A stretch of DNA of 64,000 nt from Actinomadura opuntiae (GCF_030283205.1 NZ_JASNWF010000007.1:186001-250000); one strand, 5' to 3'. Shown: positions 17,675 to 25,390, counted from the first letter of the stretch. The notes: generated by a model not told the origin, from the letters alone. A program made the numbers and translations.

Positions 17675-17935
17675 GTGCAGGACACCATGCGGTACGCCGA
17701 GCAGGACGCCGTGCCGAAGCTGGACGTGCTCGCGCTGTGGGCGGCGTTGGACCGGGATCGGCGGCTGCGGAGACTGACCAAGCGGGCCGTCGCCGAGGTG
17801 CTGGGCGTCCACCCGGCGGTCCTGGGGGCCTGGCAGTGGGGTGACCGGGTGCCCGCCACCGACTCGCTGGTGCGGATGATCATCTGGTTGGACGCCGACT
17901 TGCGGGACTTCATCAGTAGCCAGCCGCGTCCGTAG
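17675..17935 (+). CDS. Small helix-turn-helix protein
   Basis: 86 residues. The middle (RLTKRAVAEVLGVHPAVLGAWQWGDRVPATDSL) has the pattern of an XRE/MerR-type helix-turn-helix. GTG 17675 follows GGGAGGG by four bases; GTG 17660 is an alternative. It lies 125 bp upstream of the replication gene on the same strand, where AICEs often keep small regulators or excisionases. It is the best, though weak, excisionase/replication-control candidate in the element. Confidence 0.6.
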   Translation: MQDTMRYAEQDAVPKLDVLALWAALDRDRRLRRLTKRAVAEVLGVHPAVLGAWQWGDRVPATDSLVRMIIWLDADLRDFISSQPRP

Positions 17936-18002
17936 ATTCTCGCCCTTCGCTGCTCTCCAACACTGTGCGGCACCGCCGAAGTAGTGGAGTGACAAAACGC
18001 GA

Positions 18003-18068
18003 AGAGCGGCCCCAAGGCTCCCCAGCCAGGCCGCTCTCCACCGAGATTGAAAGGTCAACTATGTTGAC
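18003..18068 (+). promoter_or_regulatory. Hairpin and start-codon palindrome upstream of replication gene
   Basis: A perfect 9-bp inverted repeat (AGAGCGGCC / GGCCGCTCT, 18003-18011 and 18029-18037) is followed by GTCAAC-TAT-GTTGAC at 18054-18068, a palindrome that includes the start codon of the primase-polymerase. The second has the form of an operator that would block initiation when bound; the first could be an attenuator. Roles are inferred from form and position. Confidence 0.6.
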
Positions 18069-19986
18069 TATAGCGCAGAGCGGCAACCCGATCGCGGAGC
18101 CGCTGAAGTTCACCCTCATCCCGTTCCAGAACGTCGAGGCCACCGAGCCCGCTCCCGAGTACGGTCCCGGCGTGCGGGTCGGCACCGGGAAGTGGTCCAA
18201 GAAGCCCTCGGTCTACGGAGCCTTCACCGAGTACCCGTACGGCTCGGTTACCACCATCGAGACGCCGAGCGTCCGGGTCATTCACTACCCCACCGAGCGG
18301 GGCGTGGAGGCCGTCCAAGTGGGCGTCATCTGCTCGCCCGAGTCGGGCTTGGCGGTCATCGACGTGGACGACCCCGAGGCGTACGCCGAGAGCGACCTGG
18401 GGGAGCTGCTCCCGCTGGAGGAGTACGCCTACACCCGGCGGGGAGCGGGCGGCCACATCTACCTGGACATGCGGCACGTCCCGAAGGACCGGTGGCCGAC
18501 CCAGGGGCCGATCCAGGGCGGGGACATCAAGAGCGCGGGCTTCGTGGCCGCCGCCGGGTCCCTGCACTACTCCGGCGACCGGTACGAGCGGACGGGCAAG
18601 CCCGTCCTGGTGGCCAACGAGCAGGAGTTGGAGGCGCTCCTGGAGGTCAAGCGGGAGAGCACCGGCTCCGCTCGTCCGGGGGCGTACCGGGGCGACGGCC
18701 ACGGGGACGACGACCTCATGGCCCGCTCCACCTACGGGTGGGTGTTCTCGGGCCTGGACGAGAATGAGACCAGGGAGCGCTGGCAGGAGCTGGCGGACGA
18801 GATCCAGGACCCCTCCTGGCCGTTCCGCGAGCACGACTTCCAGCGGCACTACCGCCCGTGCGTCCGCAAGTACGAGCGCCACATGGTCGAGGAGCAGGCC
18901 CGGCTGAAGAAGGAGCAGGAGGCCGAGGAGAGGGCCCGCGAGCTGTCCGCCAGGCGGCTGCGGGGGCTGGCTCGGGCCCGGGAGGTGCGCGAGCAGTGCC
19001 AGCGGGACGCCGAGCAGCGTCAGGAGTTCATGGTCAACCTGGGGAAAACACCGCTAAGGGAGACTCCTGATACGTGTGTTCCCCACCCTGACCATGAAGG
19101 TCGGATGACTCTCCTGACTGGGCACGGGCGCATCGTCACCGAGACCTGGAAGGCCGCCAAGATCCACCGGTACCAGACCACGATGTGGAGCTTCGACTGG
19201 CGGCAGCGGGACGACGAGCGGCTCCTGGCCCTGGACATCCTGGCCAAGCTGAGCAGCGACGAGGACGTCCACGGGAGCGCCCCCTGGCTGGCCGACCGGC
19301 AGGACACCCTGGACGTCCTGCTGAAGGACCACCCGACCCTGCTGGGACGCACAACGGACGGCTACATCGTCGCCCTCGAAGACGACGGCGAGGAAGAGGA
19401 CTACGCGTGGCGGTGCACGGAGTGCCGCAACGTGCACCGGCTCAAGCACTGGCCCAACCTGCCGCCCGAGATCGTTCTCGCACAAGGGTGCCCCCTGGCG
19501 ACCGGGGTGGACGTCGCGAATGACCGGAAGGGGCAGAAGCGCCTGGTCGCCCTGTATGTGCGCCTTCGCCAGGAGCGCGAGGACGCGGCCAAGGCGGGCG
19601 GTCGCCCCCTCAACCCGACCAAGGACCGGGCCACCGGCAAGGCGATGGTCAACGCCTGGAACGGCGGGGAGCGCGGCGAGTACGCGTGCCTGTCGATCAA
19701 CAAGGTCAACCGGATCCTGCGCAAGCTGGCCTACGAGAAGGTGCTGCTGATCCGGCTCCGCAAGTCCCGCAACTACCTGCGCAAGCACCGGTGCCGGACG
19801 GCCAGCCCGGTGTACGGCCCGCCCTCGGAGCGCCCGGAGCTGACCTCGCCCGACGACCACGTCCGCGAGGACGGCGAGCGACGACTCCAGATCGAAGACG
19901 ACCTGGAGTGGAACCGCTTCTGGATGCGTCGCGAGCAGGCCCAAACCGAGGTCCACGAGCTGCGTCGTCAGGCGGTGGCGGCATGA
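18061..19986 (+). CDS. Bifunctional primase-polymerase replication initiator
   Basis: 641 residues. The N-terminal ~200 form a prim-pol (archaeo-eukaryotic primase) domain: the acidic metal site in GLAVIDVDDPEAY, GAGGHIYLDM with the catalytic His, and GGDIKSAGFVAAAGSLHYSG. The middle (residues ~265-320) is a charged helical linker (VEEQARLKKEQEAEERAREL). The C-terminal half has no clear helicase motifs and includes a Cys pair (CTECRNVHRL). Such proteins initiate replication of actinomycete integrative elements. An imperfect inverted repeat with GGGGAA/TTCCCC ends lies inside the gene near 19041-19084. Confidence 0.85.
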   Translation: MLTIAQSGNPIAEPLKFTLIPFQNVEATEPAPEYGPGVRVGTGKWSKKPSVYGAFTEYPYGSVTTIETPSVRVIHYPTERGVEAVQVGVICSPESGLAVIDVDDPEAYAESDLGELLPLEEYAYTRRGAGGHIYLDMRHVPKDRWPTQGPIQGGDIKSAGFVAAAGSLHYSGDRYERTGKPVLVANEQELEALLEVKRESTGSARPGAYRGDGHGDDDLMARSTYGWVFSGLDENETRERWQELADEIQDPSWPFREHDFQRHYRPCVRKYERHMVEEQARLKKEQEAEERARELSARRLRGLARAREVREQCQRDAEQRQEFMVNLGKTPLRETPDTCVPHPDHEGRMTLLTGHGRIVTETWKAAKIHRYQTTMWSFDWRQRDDERLLALDILAKLSSDEDVHGSAPWLADRQDTLDVLLKDHPTLLGRTTDGYIVALEDDGEEEDYAWRCTECRNVHRLKHWPNLPPEIVLAQGCPLATGVDVANDRKGQKRLVALYVRLRQEREDAAKAGGRPLNPTKDRATGKAMVNAWNGGERGEYACLSINKVNRILRKLAYEKVLLIRLRKSRNYLRKHRCRTASPVYGPPSERPELTSPDDHVREDGERRLQIEDDLEWNRFWMRREQAQTEVHELRRQAVAA

Positions 19987-20147
19987 CCTGCCTCACCGGA
20001 TGCAGGGTGCTGAAATCCCGGCGGGACGCGAACGGGCTCATCGAGTGGCTGATCGGCCAGGGCAAGGCGGGCTACGGCGACTTCGAACCGTGGTTCTGTC
20101 GGTACGACACCGGCCACTGGCACATCCAACGTCCTAAGCGCCGCTGA
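19983..20147 (+). CDS. Small ORF, 54 aa, coupled to the replication gene
   Basis: ATG overlaps the replication-gene stop (ATGA). The 54-residue product (TCLTGCRVLKSRRDANGLIE...DFEPWFCRYDTGHWHIQRPKRR) is basic with three Cys. It is followed directly by the hairpin at 20154-20175. No family recognised; coupling argues it is real. Confidence 0.55.
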   Translation: MTCLTGCRVLKSRRDANGLIEWLIGQGKAGYGDFEPWFCRYDTGHWHIQRPKRR

Positions 20148-20153
20148 CCCGGG

Positions 20154-20175
20154 CCCGGTGACCGCCAGCACCGGG
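20154..20175. repeat. 22-bp hairpin repeat, copy 1 (copy 2 at 25032-25053)
   Basis: CCCGGTG and CACCGGG arms around an 8-nt loop; the whole 22 bp recurs exactly at 25032-25053 in the same orientation, with partly conserved sequence continuing about 25 bp further. The two copies bracket the HEPN-zinc-ribbon and recombinase segment. Copy 1 is placed as a terminator after the replication operon. Confidence 0.75.
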
Positions 20176-20345
20176 CTCCCCGCGTAGGGGCCGGCGGGCT
20201 CGAACTTGGAAGTCATAACTATACGCGTACAAGATCACTAACTGTGACTTGATTCCCCGGCGACCTACCGAGAGATCCCCGACCGAAGTAACGAGGACGT
20301 GATGACGCGAGTACTCCGATTCTGACTATCCCCGGCGGCTGCAAG

Positions 20346-20564
20346 GTGCTGAGCGAGCGCACCGACGAGGTGTTGTACGAGTTTCCGGACGAGCCGCTGT
20401 GGCTGTCCGGCGGACGGCTCGTCCCCGTGCGGGACCAGGCGGTCCTGTACGCCGTCAACAAAGCCCGCTGGGTCCGCAGGCATCTAGCGACCATGCCCTA
20501 GCTGACGGCGTCCCAGCGGGCCCTCGGGGCGCGCGTGAAGAGGGACTTGGCCCGGCTGCGCTAG
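20346..20564 (+). pseudogene. Decayed small gene, module copy 1 (in-frame TAG)
   Basis: From GTG 20346 the frame encodes VLSERTDEVLYEFPDEPLWL, then GGRLVPVRDQAVLYAVNKAR and WVRRHLATMP, then TAG at 20499-20501, then continues in frame LTASQRALGARVKRDLARLR to TAG at 20562-20564. Related sequence appears at 21599-21824 and 23237-23346. The final stop overlaps the stop of the convergent HEPN gene in CTAG. Either a nonsense-mutated ~70-residue protein or a 51-residue protein with readthrough. Confidence 0.6.
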
Positions 20565-21496
20565 TCGACCGTCCCGGGGTCCTCGTCGATGAAGCCGTAG
20601 TCCTCCTCGATCGGCACATCTAAGACGATCTCCAGATCGGCGGCGGCGAGTTCCTCCGCGCCGATCGCTTCAAAGCCACAGGCACCGCAGGTGAACCGTT
20701 CGACGAACAGTTCGTACATGCCGCCGTCAACATCGTGCCGTCCGTGCGCATCGATGTGGATGTCCGGGTTAAAGATCAGATCGCCGACGTATAGAGCCTC
20801 TCCTTGGCCGCAGACCGGACACTTGGCCGCGACCCAGTCCTGCAGCTCATGCACTTCGGGTGTGGCCATCGCCTGCTGCCGGTCGAGGACCGACTGGCGC
20901 ATTTCCTCCGGGATCTTCGACAGCCAGGAATCGAGCTTGTACTTCACCTGGGCGATGCGCTGTGCGACCCGGCGTTCGATCTCGTCGAGGGACTTGGAGA
21001 TGAGCGACTCGACCAGGTCAGTGTGCTTCCCCCATCTTTCGGAGTCGGGAACCTTCATCTCCCCGAACAACTCATTCGCCAGCCGGAGGTACGCCGCGAG
21101 GAGGTCGCGGATGTCGTCCTTTTGGTGCTGGCCGACGTGCAGGGTCATGTTGCGGATGGCGGTGAGCTTGGTGATCTCCTGCGGCACCTTAATTCCCGGG
21201 AACAGGGTCCCGACTCGATCGACGGCCTGGGAGCCGCTGATCGTGTACGGCCCGTCCTGGGCCTTGCGCGCCATCTCGGGGAAGCCCGCAAGTTGGACGA
21301 GCGAGTCCAGCTTGCCCCGCTGGATGTCCATCAGCAGGACGGGACTTCGGCTGCACAGCACTGCCTTGGCCAGGTGCTCCAGGCTCGTGGCCGCGTGGGC
21401 GAGGATGACGGCGGCGTCGTCTTCTACGTAGGCGGTGAGCGCCCGGTCGGCGAACTCCTTCGCCGAGGCCAGGAGTCCGGTGTGGGTGATGGTCAC
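20561..21496 (-). CDS. HEPN-like / zinc-ribbon protein, module copy 1
   Basis: 311 residues from GTG 21496. The N-terminal ~170 are helical: AKEFADRALTAYVEDDAAVI, SLEHLAKAVLC, SGSQAVDRVGTLFPGIKVP, then RNMTLHVG, an R-x4-H HEPN-type motif. The C-terminus has a four-Cys zinc ribbon (CPVCGQGEAL... FTCGACGF) and an acidic tail ending EDPGTVD. Paralogues lie at 21821 and 23343. A TACCGT -10-like hexamer lies 7 bp before the GTG, as in leaderless transcripts. By family logic, a metal-dependent-fold sensor fused to an RNase-like domain; no function is proven. Confidence 0.7.
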   Translation of the reverse strand: MTITHTGLLASAKEFADRALTAYVEDDAAVILAHAATSLEHLAKAVLCSRSPVLLMDIQRGKLDSLVQLAGFPEMARKAQDGPYTISGSQAVDRVGTLFPGIKVPQEITKLTAIRNMTLHVGQHQKDDIRDLLAAYLRLANELFGEMKVPDSERWGKHTDLVESLISKSLDEIERRVAQRIAQVKYKLDSWLSKIPEEMRQSVLDRQQAMATPEVHELQDWVAAKCPVCGQGEALYVGDLIFNPDIHIDAHGRHDVDGGMYELFVERFTCGACGFEAIGAEELAAADLEIVLDVPIEEDYGFIDEDPGTVD

Positions 21497-21559
21497 TCGG
21501 ATGACGGTAGAGATCGGCCTCCGGTGATCGCACCCGGTTTTCCCCTGATATATGGGGAA
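21497..21559 (-). promoter_or_regulatory. Leaderless-type promoter and palindrome of HEPN module copy 1
   Basis: On the - strand the -10-like TACCGT (21509-21504) precedes the GTG by 7 bp. The block TGCGATCACCGGAG lies about 20-30 bp further upstream and is shared with copies 2 and 3. An inverted repeat TTCCCC-N8-GGGGAA lies at 21540-21559. Beyond it, the sequence is similar to the 3' end of the serine recombinase gene at 24364. Confidence 0.6.
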
Positions 21560-21598
21560 CGTCACCTGTCAGATGATCTCGATCCTGAGTTCCCTGGT

Positions 21599-21824
21599 GG
21601 CGTCCGGGTTTGGAGCGAGCAGGCCGGCGAGGTGGTCCAGAAGTTCGGTGACGAGCCGTCGTGGGTCCTGCCGTGGGACTGGTGCCGGTACGGGAGCGGC
21701 CGGTGCTCTATGCGATCTACAAGGCCCGCTGGGTGTCTAGACAGCTCGCGCTTCTGCCTGAGATGTCGCCCGCCAGCGGGCCTTCGGGTGACGCGTGAAG
21801 AGGGACCTGGCGATGTTGCGCTAG
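21599..21824 (+). pseudogene. Decayed small gene, module copy 2 (frameshifted)
   Basis: GVRVWSEQAGEVVQKFGDEP in one frame, then after a shift GLVPVRERPVLYAIYKARWV and SRQLALLPE, then in a third frame RVKRDLAMLR up to TAG 21822-21824. Each piece aligns with copy 1 at 20346-20564. At least two frame changes make it a relic. Its end overlaps the HEPN copy 2 stop in CTAG. Confidence 0.6.
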
Positions 21825-22813
21825 TCCACGGTCCAGGAGCCTTCAGCGAAGTCGTCGGGTACCTGAAAATCTGCCACCCGGCCACCGAGGTACGCACGGA
21901 CATTCCCGTCGATTTCTAGACGAGGTGGGACGCCAGCCAACTGCATCTCGTCCGCGTTGCTAAAACTAACGCCACAGACATGGCAATGCAGTTCCTCGGG
22001 CTGGAGCCAAACGGCGGGGATATTTGGGTCCTCGGACTCGTGCGGGGAATTCTTGTGCCACTCCACCCCCTCGCGGAGATGTCCAAGACAGAGTGCGCCT
22101 GCGTGGGTGCAGACCGGGCAGTCCACGAGTTCCGCCACATAGAGTTGGCCGGTGGGCGTCCGGACGGTACGACGAGCGAGTGGGTGCAGGACGCTCTGCC
22201 GGCCTGCGGCTACGGCCGCTTGCTCGGACTTTGGGATCTGCCCCATCAGCGCGCGCAGCCGGACTTTGGCCGCTGTGATCTTCCGGTAGACCTCGTGCTG
22301 AACGTCGGTCCACGACTGTCTCAGGAGCGTCTGGACCACGTGCGCGTGCCTTCCCCAAGGGGCGTCCATCCCCAGGTCGTGGTAAACCTCCTCGCAGTAG
22401 CGCAGGCACGCGGTTAGCAACTGGCGAGTCCGGGTCTCATCGAAAGCTCCTGTGTGCACGATGCCGTTTCGGACCTGAAGCACATCATCCAGGTCGGCCT
22501 TGGAGGTGCGGATGTCCACGAGTTTCTGGACGCGGGTCACTGCCTCGTTCGCCCCGATGGTCCTCAACGAGCCGAGCCGGGGTGCTCGGTCGCCGCGTCC
22601 GGTGAGATGCAGGAGATGGTCGAACCCCCCGGGTTTTAGTTCGACTAGGTACGCCGGGTTTGTTTGGATCAGGAGTGCCTTGGAGACGTGCTCCAGCAGC
22701 GTGCCCGCGTCCATGAGCACCGCGCGGCGGTCGTCGTTGGTGTAGTCCCGTAGGGCGCGATCGGCGAAGAACCGTGCGCTTGCCAGAAGCTCTTCATAGG
22801 TCGGAGTGCTCAC
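21821..22813 (-). CDS. HEPN-like / zinc-ribbon protein, module copy 2
   Basis: 330 residues from GTG 22813 (STPTYEELLASARFFADRAL). Same layout as copies 1 and 3: helical region with TLLEHVSKALLIQTNPAYLV, motif RNGIVHTG (R-x4-H), then CPVCTHAGAL and CHVCGVSF zinc-ribbon knuckles and an acidic tail ending EGSWTVD. It is the most diverged copy. The -10-like TACTGT (22825-22820) lies 6 bp before the GTG. The longer frame to 22849 is rejected because the paralogues align from this GTG. Confidence 0.7.
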   Translation of the reverse strand: MSTPTYEELLASARFFADRALRDYTNDDRRAVLMDAGTLLEHVSKALLIQTNPAYLVELKPGGFDHLLHLTGRGDRAPRLGSLRTIGANEAVTRVQKLVDIRTSKADLDDVLQVRNGIVHTGAFDETRTRQLLTACLRYCEEVYHDLGMDAPWGRHAHVVQTLLRQSWTDVQHEVYRKITAAKVRLRALMGQIPKSEQAAVAAGRQSVLHPLARRTVRTPTGQLYVAELVDCPVCTHAGALCLGHLREGVEWHKNSPHESEDPNIPAVWLQPEELHCHVCGVSFSNADEMQLAGVPPRLEIDGNVRAYLGGRVADFQVPDDFAEGSWTVD

Positions 22814-23037
22814 TGGAAGACAGTAGAGATCTGCATCTGGAGATCGCATACTTTTTCCTTACAGTCCTGGTGAAGGCCCTTCGGTGGTCCAAGGGTGAGC
22901 GCCAAGGCTCGTTTGCCGTTGCTGCCGTCCCGAGCCAGCAGGATTCCCATGATCGCTAGTACGAAGCCCGCGAGAACGCCGGCGAACTGCGAATGAGAGG
23001 CGGCAGCCCGAGGAACGTCCAGTCGAGGTTTCCGCAA
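22810..23037 (-). pseudogene. Fragment of a membrane-protein gene
   Basis: The frame encodes AAASHSQFAGVLAGFVLAIMG, a membrane segment, then ILLARDGS and unrelated sequence into the HEPN copy 2 promoter. The SQFAGVLAGF start is like the N-terminus of larger actinomycete membrane proteins, so this looks like a 5' fragment cut by rearrangement. Evidence is motif-level only. Confidence 0.4.
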
Positions 23038-23236
23038 ACCTCCTGTCCCTGCTCGATACCGCTCGTCAGCAGGTCAGACTGCCCCGTGCTCGACCAGATG
23101 GTCACGATTCCTCCGAGGGGTGGCGGGCTTCGTGATGCTCCGATGTTTCTAAGACGCCTGCCGTGCCCGCTGAGACCCTTACCGCTGCGGCTGGTATGCC
23201 TAACCTTTCGCTACGTGATCGCTGAAGGATTTACCG

Positions 23237-23346
23237 GTGGCCAAGCTCCGTCAGGTCGAGAGGCAGATGGCCACCAGGCTACGTCTCACTCCGTCCCAAG
23301 AGGCGTACGGACGCAGAGCGAAAAAGGACTTGGCCGGCTGCGTTAG
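23237..23346 (+). pseudogene. Decayed small gene, module copy 3 (5'-truncated)
   Basis: From GTG 23237 the frame reads AKLRQVERQMATRLRLTPSQ then EAYGRRAKKDLA, matching the C-terminal block LTASQRALGARVKRDLARLR of copy 1. A one-base loss near the end (CCGG for CCCGG) shifts the final residues. The upstream two thirds of the gene are absent. The aligned TAG (23344-23346) overlaps the HEPN copy 3 stop TAA. Confidence 0.55.
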
Positions 23347-24299
23347 TCGCTCATCCAAGGGCCTTCGTCCAAGAAACCGTCATCGTCTGGGAGTTCGTAG
23401 TCGGGAAGCCGGATGAAAGCATCCAGCCCCGCAGCTTCGAGTTCGTCCGAACTATGCAGCCGGAGATCGCAGACCCCACAGACGAAGATCTCCGCGATCA
23501 TGGCCCACTCTCGGTCAACCGCCACCACAAGGTCGTCCTCGATCCGCTCGGAGAACAGAATATCCACCCAGCCCTTGCAGGACGCTGCTCCGTGCTTGCA
23601 GACGGGGCACGCCGTATTGCGTACCTCGATCCCGATAGCCTTTCCAGCGATCAGGGAGCCGGCGGCTACCTGTAGAGCATTCATCAGACTCGGTAGCTGC
23701 TCTGGCGGAATCTTAGAGACCAGGTCGTCGAAGTGGTACTTGGCCTGAACCATACGGCGGCGCACGTCCCGTTCGACCTCATCGAGCGTCTCGGAGATCA
23801 CGGACTCTACGAGCGTCCGGTGGTCCCCCCAGCGGGCGTCGTCAGAGACGTCCAGCTCCTCGAAGAGCCGGTTGCCCAGGCGGACGTATGCGGCAAGGAG
23901 CTGGTGCACGTCCTGGGCGTCGAACTGGCCCGCGTGCAGGACACCGTTCCGAAGGGCGATGAGCTGCTTGATCCGCTCCGGGGGCACGGTGATGCCGGGG
24001 ACGACGAGCTGGACGCGGGCGATGGCTTCCGAGCCGCTGATGGTGCGGACGTCCTTCGGCGGCTTCTTGGACCTGCTTCCTTCACCGGCGAGGTGCAGCA
24101 GGGAGTCAAAGGACCCGTTCTTCAGCTCGACTAGGAGCACAGGCTGGATGGAACACAAGACTGCCTTGCTCAAGTGCTCCAGACTCACCGCGGCGTCGGT
24201 GAGTGCTCTCTTGTTCTGGCCTTCGACATAGGCCCGGAGAGCGTGGTCGGCGTAGTCCTTCGCCGAGTCCAAGAGCTGGTCGCCATCAATGGTGCTCAC
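23343..24299 (-). CDS. HEPN-like / zinc-ribbon protein, module copy 3
   Basis: 318 residues from GTG 24299. Helical part with AKDYADHALRAYVEGQ, SLEHLSKAVLCSIQPVLLVE, SGSEAIARVQLVVPGITVPP and RNGVLHAG (R-x4-H). Zinc ribbon CPVCKHGAASC...CGVCDLRL, then an acidic end PDDDGFLDEGPWMSD. Closest to copy 1. TACTGT (24312-24307) lies 7 bp before the GTG, with no room for a ribosome site, implying leaderless expression. The serine recombinase fragment lies directly upstream. Confidence 0.7.
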   Translation of the reverse strand: MSTIDGDQLLDSAKDYADHALRAYVEGQNKRALTDAAVSLEHLSKAVLCSIQPVLLVELKNGSFDSLLHLAGEGSRSKKPPKDVRTISGSEAIARVQLVVPGITVPPERIKQLIALRNGVLHAGQFDAQDVHQLLAAYVRLGNRLFEELDVSDDARWGDHRTLVESVISETLDEVERDVRRRMVQAKYHFDDLVSKIPPEQLPSLMNALQVAAGSLIAGKAIGIEVRNTACPVCKHGAASCKGWVDILFSERIEDDLVVAVDREWAMIAEIFVCGVCDLRLHSSDELEAAGLDAFIRLPDYELPDDDGFLDEGPWMSD

Positions 24300-24363
24300 A
24301 CAGATGACAGTAGGGATTCACTCCGGTGATCGCACTCAGCTTTCCCCAGATCCTTGGGGAAAG
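24300..24363 (-). promoter_or_regulatory. Promoter and 9-bp palindrome between recombinase fragment and HEPN copy 3
   Basis: A perfect inverted repeat CTTTCCCCA-N6-TGGGGAAAG (24340-24363) abuts the recombinase stop codon, so it may be its terminator. It is followed by the conserved TGCGATCACCGGAG block and the TACTGT -10-like hexamer. The block recurs upstream of copy 1, including a weaker version of the palindrome. Confidence 0.65.
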
Positions 24364-25059
24364 TCACCGCCAGACGATGTCGATCCGGTCGGGGTTGAAG
24401 ACCGAGTAGGGCCGGGTCGCGGGGCTGATCCGGATCTCCTGGATGTACGCCATGAGCGTGGCCCGCTGTTGGGCCAGCGGCCACTCCGGGTCCTCCCACC
24501 GCTCGCGCAGCTCGGCAGCCGTGAGGTTCAGCCGGGTCTTCACACCGAGCTTGGCCAGCTCCCCGCTGACGTCGTCCATCTTGGAGTCGATGAGGGCAAG
24601 CGTCTGGCGGTACTCCTTCGGGCTGTACTCGCCCTCGGCGAACTCCTCGCGCAGCTCGTTCTTGCGCCTTTCGTAGCCCAGCAGCTTGTCCTCAAGGGCC
24701 TTGCGCCAGTCATCGACCTCCGGGTCCCCGCTCGCCTCGATCTGCTCCGGGACGGCGCACAGCAGGTCGATGACGGGGTCGCCCATGTCCTCCATCTTGA
24801 TGCTGCGCCTGCCGCAGCTGCCCGCCTTCCTGCTCTTGCACTTGTAGATCAGGTACCGCCTGGCGTCGCTGGACTTGGCGGGCTTCATCTTGATGAGGGG
24901 AAGTTGGGTGCCGTCGTCGTCGAGTTGGCCGAGGCGGCAGTCGCACATGACCAGACCCCTCGAGGGGAACTTGCGTGCGCCCCCCAGGCCGCCGGTGAAC
25001 CGCTGGGGACGGTGCCTGACCCACCCGTAGTCCCGGTGACCGCCAGCACCGGGGCTCAT
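24364..25059 (-). pseudogene. 5'-truncated serine recombinase (C-terminal part only)
   Basis: 231 codons encode the distal part of a large serine recombinase: a zinc-ribbon remnant (CDCRLGQL...YKCKSRKAGSCGRRS), the long coiled coil (DDWRKALEDKLLGYERRKNE...LIDSKMDDVSGELAKLG) and the C-terminal RERWEDPEWPLAQQRATL segment with IDIVWR end. The catalytic resolvase domain and first zinc-domain half are missing, and 25060-25390 does not contain them. The upstream end includes the 22-bp hairpin repeat (25032-25053), suggesting the truncation occurred there. It is a relic of a different element. Confidence 0.75.
25032..25053. repeat. 22-bp hairpin repeat, copy 2
   Basis: Identical to 20154-20175 (arms CCCGGTG/CACCGGG, 8-nt loop). 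It lies at the truncated 5' end of the recombinase fragment. Together the two copies bound a 4.9-kb segment containing all three HEPN modules. Confidence 0.75.
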
Positions 25060-25097
25060 CCGTGCCTGGGGGCCGGCAATCTCGCCCGGCCGAAGTC

Positions 25098-25298
25098 GTA
25101 GTCATACTCCGTGCGAGTCGTACGGAGTATCAGTAGGTATGACGCGCTTCCCTCGTTCGGCGGGAACGACGTCAGGATTGCTCCTGAAGTAGTCATAACC
25201 CCGTATCGCTACGGTGACCTGGTCAACAGAACTCGCCTTTGTGCCTTCCCCGCCAGGGTGGGGAACGGACTCAGAATCAGGATGACTTCGTTCCCCAC
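25098..25298. other. Right-arm repeats of the element
   Basis: About 330 bp before attR hold no gene but several repeats. GTAGTCATA occurs at 25098-25106 and 25189-25197. GTCATAC (25101-25107) is inverted at 25137-25143. A perfect 9-bp inverted repeat ATACTCCGT/ACGGAGTAT lies at 25104-25130. A perfect 10-bp one GTGGGGAACG/CGTTCCCCAC lies at 25258-25298 with a 21-bp spacer. In the excised circle this arm would lie beside the integrase, so integrase or excision-factor binding sites are the simplest reading. Confidence 0.6.
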
Positions 25299-25390
25299 CA
25301 ACTATGGGAATGAGACGTCGCTTGTGCCATCATGGAGGCCCCAAGAGACGGTGCGGGGATGCGTTACCGCAGGTCAGTGGATGTGAGGGC

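Noticed and set aside
17632..17844. Alternative frame for the HTH gene
   Set aside because: Composition biased; the 17675 frame has a ribosome site and a helix-turn-helix pattern.
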